NCBI GenBank assembly: GCA_016931085.1
Contig: JAFGFO010000474.1
Coordinates: forward strand, 1 to 11,339
Reading direction: 5' to 3'
DNA from: Thermoflexales bacterium
GTDB taxonomy: Bacteria > Chloroflexota > Anaerolineae > Fen-1058
Length of the DNA stretch: 11,339 nucleotides
Position 1 is the first letter of the stretch, and every line of letters starts with the position of its first letter. The notes under the pieces are model-generated. The model had not been told where the DNA came from, searched no databases, and was given only the letters and a program-made list of their open reading frames with translations. Positions 6,768 through 11,339 of this stretch are shown here, piece after piece. Position numbers and translations under genes: made by a program.

Positions 6768-6796
6768 TTGACATCGTTAGCTTATGCGATTATAAT
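6768..6796 (+). promoter_or_regulatory. Consensus housekeeping-sigma promoter
   Basis: TTGACA (6768-6773) and TATAAT (6791-6796) are separated by exactly 17 nt: a perfect match to the primary sigma-factor consensus at both boxes and at spacing. Transcription would start near 6803, giving a leader of about 70 nt to the antitoxin-like gene at 6875. It is the strongest promoter by sequence in the window. Confidence 0.8.
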
Positions 6797-6801
6797 AGAT
6801 T

Positions 6802-6839
6802 TGTGTGAAAGCAACAACCAGCATTGCAATGATCACACA
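6802..6839 (+). promoter_or_regulatory. Inverted repeat at the predicted transcription start
   Basis: TGTGTGA (6802-6808) and TCACACA (6833-6839) are perfect inverted copies 24 nt apart, the first covering the predicted start point. This could be an operator for the downstream antitoxin-like protein or a leader hairpin. The evidence is symmetry and position only. Confidence 0.4.
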
Positions 6840-6874
6840 CACTAGCCTAGTCACATAGCTATCAAGAAAGCAGT

Positions 6875-7012
6875 ATGGAAGAAAATAAAGCCGCCACTCT
6901 GCCGCGCTTCTGGTCTCTCGACGAACTGGTGGAATTCTTTGATACCAACGACATGGGCGATTATTGGGATGAAATGCCCCAAGCCGACTTTGAGATCGAC
7001 CTCACAATTTGA
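6875..7012 (+). pseudogene. Short CopG/BrnA-like antitoxin, probably truncated
   Basis: The 45-residue frame has LPRFWSLDELVEFFDTNDMGDYWDEMPQADFEIDL, which matches the N-terminal module of small CopG/BrnA-type antitoxins: a short strand, a helix with EFF/EFW and D, then DYW/DYL and an acidic strand. As I recall them, full-length relatives continue past this point into a ribbon-helix-helix or wing segment of 30-40 residues; here a TGA stop follows immediately and an ATACG-type repeat tract begins 3 nt later. No BrnT or RelE-like toxin gene adjoins it. A strong promoter lies 79 nt upstream. It is either the remnant of an antitoxin broken by rearrangement at the repeat, or a naturally short, stand-alone protein. 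The Shine-Dalgarno sequence is weak (AAGAAAG). Confidence 0.6.
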
Positions 7013-7014
7013 CG

Positions 7015-7048
7015 TCATACACAATACGGAATATGTAATACGCAACAC
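7015..7048 (+). repeat. Degenerate ATACG/CAATACG repeat tract
   Basis: Units of the form CATACACAATACGGAATATG followed by TAATACGCAACACG lie between the antitoxin remnant and the sigma-factor promoter. The tract ends 5 nt before the conserved promoter element at 7053. Confidence 0.6.
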
Positions 7049-7052
7049 GCCT

Positions 7053-7083
7053 CGACCCATTTTCATCCCCCCCGGCGACTATA
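7053..7083 (+). promoter_or_regulatory. Predicted ECF promoter, copy 1 (before sigma gene)
   Basis: The element reads CGACCCATTTTC, then a C-rich spacer, then CGGCGACTATA. It matches the element at 8211-8241 at 26 of 31 positions with no gap, the two conserved blocks being the -35-like (GACCC-TTTT) and -10-like (GCGACTATA) parts. Finding it before the sigma gene and again before the exported-protein gene is the classic picture of an autoregulated ECF sigma factor. The ATG at 7087 is only 3 nt after the -10-like block, so the message may be leaderless. Confidence 0.75.
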
Positions 7084-7086
7084 GTT

Positions 7087-7635
7087 ATGAGCGAACATCT
7101 CGACACACTCGCGGACGAAGCACTGGCCAAGATGGCCAAGGCCGGCAAGCGGGCCGCTTTCGAAAAGCTGTACGAGCGGCACCTATCACCCGTTTACAAT
7201 CGCCTGCGAGCCATGCTGCCGCCCGAGGCGGTGGAAGACACGACCCAGGAGGTCTTTATCGCGGCTCTGCAAGGCATCGGGCGTTACCAGGAACAGGCGC
7301 TCTTTCGCACCTGGCTGGCGGGCATCACGCGCCACAAGGTAGCCGATTACTACCGCAAGCGCAGCCGCCGGCCAGAAGCAACGCCTCTCGACGAGGAAGC
7401 GGAAAACGTGGCCGACCCCGAGGCCTGGCAAGCAGACCAAGCCGCAGTAAGTCTCGCGCTGTGGAAGCTGGAAGATCACTACCGGGAAATCATCCTGCTG
7501 CGCTTTGCCGAGGGGATGCCTTTCGAGCAGATCGCGCAGACGCTGGGAGAAACGCTCGACGCGGTCAAGTCCCGCTACCGGCGGGCGATTGCGGCCATCG
7601 CGCGGCACATAGAGACAGATAGAGATGTCAGATAG
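7087..7635 (+). CDS. ECF-type RNA polymerase sigma factor
   Basis: The 182-residue product is a two-domain ECF sigma factor. Region 2 spans residues about 22-90: FEKLYERHLSPVYN, then VEDTTQEVFIAAL (the core-polymerase and -10 binding helices) and FRTWLAGITRHKVADYYRKR. A polar linker follows. Region 4 (about 120-178) contains EIILLRFAEGMPFEQIAQTL then DAVKSRYRRAIAAIARHI, the helix-turn-helix that reads the -35 box. ATG 7087 has no Shine-Dalgarno and sits just after the predicted -10 box; ATG 7132 (M16) is an alternative that keeps all of region 2. The C-terminal IETDRDVR is encoded by an AGATAGAG repeat tract that also supplies the TAG stop. A probable anti-sigma gene follows 41 nt downstream and a likely target gene after that. 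The inducing signal is unknown. Confidence 0.9.
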   Translation: MSEHLDTLADEALAKMAKAGKRAAFEKLYERHLSPVYNRLRAMLPPEAVEDTTQEVFIAALQGIGRYQEQALFRTWLAGITRHKVADYYRKRSRRPEATPLDEEAENVADPEAWQADQAAVSLALWKLEDHYREIILLRFAEGMPFEQIAQTLGETLDAVKSRYRRAIAAIARHIETDRDVR

Positions 7636-7680
7636 AGATAGTGCCGAACGCAAGGCGTTCGGTGAGAGATAGAGAGATGA
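7609..7680 (+). repeat. Degenerate AGATAGAGA repeat tract
   Basis: Copies of AGACAGATAGAGATG, CAGATAGAGATAG and GAGAGATAGAGAGATGACAG extend from the last codons of the sigma gene, through its TAG stop, to the ATG of the next gene. A GC-rich hairpin (7644-7662) interrupts the tract. Confidence 0.7.
7644..7662 (+). promoter_or_regulatory. Eight-bp hairpin between sigma and anti-sigma genes
   Basis: CCGAACGC-AAG-GCGTTCGG forms eight perfect pairs with a three-base loop, 8 nt after the sigma stop and 14 nt before ATG 7677. No T-run follows, so it is more likely a processing or stability element or a modest attenuator that sets the sigma to anti-sigma ratio. Confidence 0.55.
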
Positions 7681-8144
7681 CAGAACACACCCCCAATCAG
7701 GAATTGGCAGATGCTCGAGAGCTGTGCGCCATGACCGACGCACTGCTGGCAGGGCAAATACTAGAGGGGAACGAGCAAGCACCGCTGGCCGGGGTCGTAC
7801 AAAAGCTGGCATGCGCGATCGCTCCCCAGGCGCCGCCAGAGCACCTGCGCCGCAGGATCGAGCGGCAGATCGCGCTCGAGTGGTCCCAGTCTCACCCCTC
7901 TCGTTTTCAAAGCGCACTCGCCAGCCTGGGCCAACAACTACGCTGGCTGTTCACCTCGCCCCAACGACGATTGGCCTGGGCGGGACTGGCCGTGGCCGCT
8001 GTGGCAGTTGTCGCCACGGCGCTGTTGATACCAGGCGGCGACCAGCTCACGGCCACCGCAGCCGGAGGTGGGACGATCCTGGTGGTGGGCCTCGTGGTGG
8101 TGGGCCTGCTCGTCGTCGGCTGGCTGGCCTCGCGCAGAAAGTGA
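7677..8144 (+). CDS. Two-helix membrane protein, probable anti-sigma factor
   Basis: From ATG 7677 the product has 155 residues; an in-frame GTG at 7641 would start inside the hairpin arm and is less likely. GGTGAG at 7661-7666 is a possible ribosome-binding site. Residues 1-98 are soluble, mostly helical, and end in a basic patch (PEHLRRRIERQIALEW, then SPQRR). Two membrane helices follow (about 99-118 and 132-151), joined by a short loop IPGGDQLTATAAGG, and the chain ends in SRRK, so both ends should be cytoplasmic. The position directly after an ECF sigma gene, in one operon, indicates an anti-sigma factor that holds the sigma at the membrane. It lacks the HxxxCxxC motif of zinc-binding anti-sigma factors, and I do not recognise a named family. 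Confidence 0.65.
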   Translation: MTEHTPNQELADARELCAMTDALLAGQILEGNEQAPLAGVVQKLACAIAPQAPPEHLRRRIERQIALEWSQSHPSRFQSALASLGQQLRWLFTSPQRRLAWAGLAVAAVAVVATALLIPGGDQLTATAAGGGTILVVGLVVVGLLVVGWLASRRK

Positions 8145-8157
8145 CTGGGGATTTCTC

Positions 8158-8207
8158 TAATTTAACAATTAATAATTAACAATTAATAATTAATAATCAA
8201 CAATTCT
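8158..8207 (+). repeat. AT-rich AATTAATAATTAAC repeat tract
   Basis: Near-perfect units (TTAACAATTAATAA, TTAACAATTAATAA, TTAATAATCAACAATT) form a 50-nt tract with almost no G or C between the anti-sigma gene and the second ECF promoter. Ending 4 nt before the promoter element, it could act as an UP element for the polymerase alpha subunit or as an easily melted or bent segment. Confidence 0.8.
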
Positions 8208-8210
8208 TCC

Positions 8211-8241
8211 CGACCCTTTTTCCGCCCACGCGGCGACTATA
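8211..8241 (+). promoter_or_regulatory. Predicted ECF promoter, copy 2 (before exported protein)
   Basis: The element reads CGACCCTTTTTC, then a spacer, then CGGCGACTATA; it is the same length as copy 1 at 7053-7083 and identical at 26 of 31 positions. Transcription would start near 8247, leaving a leader of about 46 nt to ATG 8293. A long AT-rich tract lies just upstream. This makes the exported protein a likely direct target of the sigma factor encoded at 7087. Confidence 0.8.
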
Positions 8242-8280
8242 CTCATAGAATGGAATCAACCATTTGTATAATAAATGAAA

Positions 8281-8284
8281 GGAG
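8281..8284 (+). promoter_or_regulatory. Shine-Dalgarno GGAG fixing the start at 8293
   Basis: AAAGGAGAAA places GGAG 8 nt before ATG 8293. The longer frame from ATG 8275 would have this site inside its own coding region and add a non-signal-like MKGENK, so 8293 is preferred. Confidence 0.75.
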
Positions 8285-8292
8285 AAAATAAA

Positions 8293-10695
8293 ATGTTTAG
8301 GAAAATCAGTCGATGGTTAAGAAGCAAGACCGGCAAGCAGACGCTGGCCGGTGTGTTGGCGGTGCTGCTGATCATCAGCATCACCGGTGAATTGATCGGA
8401 TGGTGGAACCTGGTGCCCGGCCTGGGCACCGCGGTCGAAGGGCCCTACCCCAAGCCATCCGGCGGCTACTCGTGCATGCCCACCTGCGCGGAAAATGACG
8501 GCAAATTCATATCCTTGCCCGGCGAGGACATGGCCAGCTTTGGCGGTGAAAGTGCCGTCTTTTGGGTCAGCGTCCCCGGCGACTATGCTAACAACTCGTT
8601 CAGCCTGGGCTTTTTCGATGGCGACTCTGGCAAGAACACCAACGGGGATCTCACGCCAACAAGTTGGGCATCCGGCAACTGGGATAACACCACCACCAAG
8701 TGCACCTACACACTCTACGCCGATCCGGTCAAGGACGGCAAGGGCACCCAGCAAATTGCCCAGTGGACGAGCGACGAGATGCCCAACAATGCCTGGTTCG
8801 ACATCACCCTCACCAACGTCGAGGCCGCCAAGGCCCCCAGCGGGCACTACTTTTACCGGATCGAGCTGAGCCGACCGGTCCAAGGCTATGGCATCAACGC
8901 GCTCAAGCTGCGCTCGAACGCCTACCTGAGTACAGGCCAGTCTGATCTAGTAAATTCCAACTTTGCCATTGTGGGTATGATCGCTAACACTCTTGACTTA
9001 CGAATCCTATATCCACAATATCAAAGCAGTACAAACCTAGGAGCATCCACCTACACCGGCGACTGGCAGTTTTACTTTTTCCTGCCCAACGATCTCACCA
9101 CCATGGAGATCTGGGATGGCGATTTTGACCGCGGCACTTCAGCCACAATCGCACCCGACACGAAGGACCCCAACACGCACGGCAAGCCCGAGTGGGCCGG
9201 CCCATTTGCTGTGGACGAGCGAGCCGGCGGCCAGGGAGCGCCAGCCGACAATGCTGCGTCGGCCTCGAAGAGGAGAGAACCTCCCGTCACCTACTCCATC
9301 CTCGACCCAGGTGGGGAGCCTCTCTACATCAACGAGGAGCCGTCGGGCACCGAGGAATGGGAAGTCTATATCATCTCGACCGATCCCGACGTCCACGCCG
9401 ACTATACGCCCCCGCCCGGCCGCATCCAGCCCGGGCTGTACCGCTGGCACATCGAAGGCCTGGACGTTCACAACACAGTCTGGATCCGCATGAACTATGA
9501 GATCACGCCGCCGCCGTACTGCCCGGAGACGGATCCCAACTATCCCACCTGCCTGCCGGACAATCCTCCGCCGGTGTGGCCCGATCCGCCGGAGGGGCCC
9601 GAGAACCTGTGCCCGCGCACGATCGGCTACTGGAAGAACAACGTCAACAAGGTGCTCATCCAGGGCAAGACGCGAGGCGTCCAGGAAAGCCCTGACAGCC
9701 TGCACGCCGCGTTGGACGCGGTGGCCAAGGCCAGCCCGCTCTTCCGCAGCGGCATCAACGTGGCCAACCCGCAGCCCATCGCCACCGTGGCCCGGCTGAC
9801 CGACGCGGAGGCCAACATGATCCTGCAGCGGAGCAAGAAGGATTATCCAGCCGGCGCGGATCGCAACTCGATGCTGGCGCGCGCGCTGCAGCAGAACCTG
9901 GCCACCTGGCTCAACCTGGGCTCGACCAAGATCGGCTACAACACCGTCATCCACATGGAGCCGTCCGGCGGGGCTTTTGACGGATCGATGATCGAGGCGC
10001 TGCGCGAGGCCGAGGACTATATCCTCAACTATCAGAACGACGCGGCCAAGCTCGAGCGCGCCAAGGACATCGCCGACCTGATCAACAACGGCGCGCTGAC
10101 CGTGGGCGAGGAATCCGACGTCGAGCTGTCGTGCAAGGAATACAACGAGAAATTCCCGGAGCGCATGCCCAAGGACAAGCAGCCGCCCAAGCACAAGGAC
10201 ATGCCCAAGCAGCCCAAGCTGCCCGAGCCGCCCAATCCCACACCCGTGCCCACGCCTGACACGAATACCTGCACGGTCGATCACGAGAACACCTACTCGG
10301 TGATGGTCGAGGGCAACAATCCCTTCGCCGGGCTCAAGTTCGAGAATCCATCCTTCGAGGTCAAGAACGGCGCCTACGACGAGTTCCGGCTCACACTGCC
10401 CTCCAGCGAAGTGGCGGCCCTGACATCGGTCCAGATGGAGGCCAAGGCCGGCACCGAGCAACAGATCGTGACGCTGGAATGCGATTTCAGCGGCGGCATC
10501 CCGTGCAGCATGATGTCCGACAACAGGACCTTCTTCTTCAGCTTTGAGGAGGCTGTGGACAACGGCGACGGGACGACGACGCTAGTCTTCCGGGTGCAGA
10601 ACCTGACGGAGCACGCCATCAGCCACGTGACGATCGGCCTGCCAACCGCCACACCCAACAGTGGCCAGTACACCAGCAAGGTCTGCGTGTGGTAA
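8293..10695 (+). CDS. Large exported protein with GYWKN motif, function unknown
   Basis: The 800-residue product begins with a basic MFRKISRWLRSKTGK and a hydrophobic helix (about 18-36), so it is exported or membrane-tethered. Residues about 55-250 are strand-rich, with Cys pairs and FSLGFFDGDSG. About 250-400 include PGGEPLYI and PGLYRWHIEGLDVHN, resembling a carbohydrate- or surface-type beta domain. A Pro-rich link leads to CPRTIGYWKNN (440-450), the GYWKN motif widespread in secreted proteins, followed by a helical part to about 610. A Lys/Pro-rich spacer (KDKQPPKHKDMPKQPKLP and NPTPVPTPD) precedes a C-terminal beta domain with several cysteines. There is no catalytic motif or LPXTG anchor. 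A copy of the ECF promoter lies upstream, so it is probably a cell-surface product of the stress or envelope response; it could also be the sensed component. Confidence 0.75.
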   Translation: MFRKISRWLRSKTGKQTLAGVLAVLLIISITGELIGWWNLVPGLGTAVEGPYPKPSGGYSCMPTCAENDGKFISLPGEDMASFGGESAVFWVSVPGDYANNSFSLGFFDGDSGKNTNGDLTPTSWASGNWDNTTTKCTYTLYADPVKDGKGTQQIAQWTSDEMPNNAWFDITLTNVEAAKAPSGHYFYRIELSRPVQGYGINALKLRSNAYLSTGQSDLVNSNFAIVGMIANTLDLRILYPQYQSSTNLGASTYTGDWQFYFFLPNDLTTMEIWDGDFDRGTSATIAPDTKDPNTHGKPEWAGPFAVDERAGGQGAPADNAASASKRREPPVTYSILDPGGEPLYINEEPSGTEEWEVYIISTDPDVHADYTPPPGRIQPGLYRWHIEGLDVHNTVWIRMNYEITPPPYCPETDPNYPTCLPDNPPPVWPDPPEGPENLCPRTIGYWKNNVNKVLIQGKTRGVQESPDSLHAALDAVAKASPLFRSGINVANPQPIATVARLTDAEANMILQRSKKDYPAGADRNSMLARALQQNLATWLNLGSTKIGYNTVIHMEPSGGAFDGSMIEALREAEDYILNYQNDAAKLERAKDIADLINNGALTVGEESDVELSCKEYNEKFPERMPKDKQPPKHKDMPKQPKLPEPPNPTPVPTPDTNTCTVDHENTYSVMVEGNNPFAGLKFENPSFEVKNGAYDEFRLTLPSSEVAALTSVQMEAKAGTEQQIVTLECDFSGGIPCSMMSDNRTFFFSFEEAVDNGDGTTTLVFRVQNLTEHAISHVTIGLPTATPNSGQYTSKVCVW

Positions 10696-10739
10696 GCGAG
10701 CAGTCAGGTAGTAGCCATTAGGAAATGGCGCAAGTGATG

Positions 10740-10779
10740 GGGAGGGAGCCGTAGGAACGCGCTCCCTCCCTCTTTCTTT
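10740..10779 (+). terminator. Rho-independent terminator
   Basis: GGGAGGGAGC (10740-10749) pairs perfectly with GCTCCCTCCC (10761-10770) across an 11-nt loop and is followed by TCTTTCTTT. It lies 44 nt after the stop of the exported-protein gene and ends that transcript. Confidence 0.85.
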
Positions 10780-10812
10780 ACCTCCCCGAAAGCTTAGAGC
10801 TTTCGGGGAGGT
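10780..10812 (+). other. Second perfect 15-bp hairpin after the terminator
   Basis: CCTCCCCGAAAGCT (10781-10794) and its exact inverse (10798-10811) are separated by TAG; an outer A-T pair brings the stem to 15 bp. Neither side has a clear downstream T-run, so it may back up the preceding terminator, stabilise RNA ends, or be a copy of a dispersed palindromic repeat. Confidence 0.75.
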
Positions 10813-10826
10813 TCGCCTCACCCAAT

Positions 10827-10854
10827 TTGTGTAATCCCGCTTTCAGTGTATAAT
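10827..10854 (+). promoter_or_regulatory. Predicted promoter for the winged-helix gene
   Basis: A perfect TATAAT (10849-10854) has TTGTGT (10827-10832) 16 nt upstream as a weak -35 box. Transcription would start near 10861, about 45 nt before ATG 10906. Confidence 0.55.
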
Positions 10855-10857
10855 TAG

Positions 10858-10875
10858 GCCGTATACGGCGTATAC
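10858..10875 (+). promoter_or_regulatory. Palindromic operator at the predicted start site
   Basis: GCCGTATACGGC (10858-10869) is a perfect 12-bp palindrome, and GTATAC recurs as GTATAC-GGC-GTATAC (10861-10875). Position just after the -10 box suggests a repressor site, perhaps for the winged-helix protein encoded directly downstream. Confidence 0.55.
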
Positions 10876-10905
10876 ACCGAGCACCCCATTCTATGGAGGA
10901 ATGCC

Positions 10906-11241
10906 ATGGGACTATTCAACCGCTTGCAGGGAGAGTTAGAGGCCCAGGAAAAAGCCTCCGGGTTGAGCATGGCCGACGTCCTGAGCCTGCCCGACTCGCT
11001 GCGTAAGCTGTGCAACTGGATGCTGAAGCAAAAGCGAGACGTCACGCTGGAGGAGGTGATCGCCTTCAGCGGCCAAAGCGAGGCCGAGACTCGCCAGATG
11101 CTGGCCGACCTGGTCGAGAAGGGTTTCGTGCGCGAGCTGCCCTTCAAGACCGGCCCGGCCTACCGCGTGCGGCTGGCCCGCAAGGCCGGCAAAGATATCC
11201 CCCTCAATCTGTGGGACTCGCTGGGCGAAAAGACGGAGTAA
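10906..11241 (+). CDS. Winged-helix DNA-binding-like protein
   Basis: The 111-residue product starts at ATG 10906 with GGAGGA 5 nt upstream. After a short helical N-terminus (GLFNRLQGELEAQEKASGLS), residues about 28-95 fit a winged helix: LPDSLRKLCNWMLKQ, then VTLEEVIAFSG and SEAETRQMLADLVEKGFVRE (the turn and recognition helix), then a wing GPAYRVRLARK. Such domains act as small transcription repressors or as protein-interaction modules. A palindrome at its own promoter makes self-repression plausible. It is followed after 3 nt by a membrane-protein gene, so the two are co-transcribed and may be functionally linked. No effector-binding domain is visible, and the exact family is not recognised. 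Confidence 0.7.
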   Translation: MGLFNRLQGELEAQEKASGLSMADVLSLPDSLRKLCNWMLKQKRDVTLEEVIAFSGQSEAETRQMLADLVEKGFVRELPFKTGPAYRVRLARKAGKDIPLNLWDSLGEKTE

Positions 11242-11244
11242 GGT

Positions 11245-11339
11245 ATGCTGTCCGCGTTGCCCGCACTGATCGCCGGCATCGCCCTGCCGCTGCTCTTCCT
11301 GTGGCTGGTGCGCACGCTCGATCTGTACGCCTCCGGCTC
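11245..11339 (+). CDS. Membrane protein, N-terminal fragment
   Basis: ATG 11245 opens 3 nt after the previous stop, with GGAG 6 nt upstream; 31 codons are visible before the window ends. They encode a hydrophobic segment (LPALIAGIALPLLFLWLVR) followed by TLDLYASG, a membrane helix and the start of a loop. The sequence faintly recalls the beginning of PrsW-like intramembrane proteases of this bacterial group, but too little is present to assign a family. Confidence 0.7.
   Translation, partial: MLSALPALIAGIALPLLFLWLVRTLDLYASG

Noticed and set aside
6617..6808. Small + frame of 63 residues between vapB and the antitoxin remnant
   Set aside because: No Shine-Dalgarno, no recognisable motif, and the consensus promoter lies inside it.
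8158..8207. CRISPR array or replication origin iterons
   Set aside because: Units are short, degenerate and contiguous without unique spacers, and no cas, rep or dnaA-box pattern is present.
8577..8587. Third CGGCGACTAT sequence, possible extra ECF promoter
   Set aside because: It is inside the exported-protein gene and has no GACCC-TTTT block at the required distance upstream.
9139..10461. Open frame of 440 residues on the minus strand
   Set aside because: It lies opposite the exported-protein gene and arises from its high-GC codon pattern; the sequence is Leu/Arg/Gly/Val-rich without domains, and the + frame has a signal helix, promoter, Shine-Dalgarno and terminator.

Overview
The window looks like a high-GC bacterial chromosome, most probably a Chloroflexota relative of the Anaerolineae/Caldilineae type. 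This is an inference from gene style: the VapBC and CopG-like antitoxin flavour, the ECF sigma factor with a non-zinc membrane partner, a large GYWKN-containing secreted protein, and degenerate short tandem repeats at gene junctions. No rRNA or tRNA is present to confirm it, and no insertion sequence, tRNA or CRISPR array was recognised.

Region 1 (1-5888, all + strand) reads as a ribosomally made, post-translationally modified peptide (RiPP) operon. In order it holds the end of a PqqD-like leader-recognition protein; a radical SAM/SPASM enzyme; a second radical SAM/SPASM enzyme fused to an HPr-kinase-like ATPase; a 62-residue GTG-started peptide with a lasso-like YxxP leader and three Cys-Gly modules, the likely precursor; a Ser-His-type S26 signal-peptidase-like protein; and an ABC exporter with no protease domain. 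The likely order of events is leader binding by PqqD, radical modification of the Cys/Gly-rich core, possible phosphorylation by the kinase-like domain, leader removal by the S26 peptidase and export by the ABC transporter. The gene set (PqqD, two PqqE-like enzymes, one ATP-binding protein) recalls the 'SynChlorMet' cassettes, as remembered, but here the kinase is fused to a maturase and a candidate precursor is visible. GC content drops abruptly near position 2040, inside the second maturase.

Region 2 (5889-7012) is a small toxin-antitoxin patch. A VapBC pair lies on the minus strand. Diverging from it, a textbook TTGACA-N17-TATAAT promoter leads to a 45-residue antitoxin-like gene that looks cut short. 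The 263 bases between vapB and that gene hold this promoter and an inverted repeat, and otherwise nothing I recognise.

Region 3 (7013-10812, + strand) is an ECF sigma factor, a two-helix membrane protein that is its probable anti-sigma factor, and an 800-residue exported protein. A 31-base promoter-like element, identical at 26 positions and with identical internal spacing, lies before both the sigma gene and the exported-protein gene, so the sigma factor very probably drives both. A rho-independent terminator follows the exported protein.

Region 4 (10813-11339) starts a new transcription unit. A promoter with a 12-bp palindrome at the expected transcription start precedes a winged-helix protein, followed 3 nt later by the start of a membrane protein that runs off the window.

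Five different short tandem-repeat tracts sit at gene junctions; three of them run through the TAG stop codon of the preceding gene.
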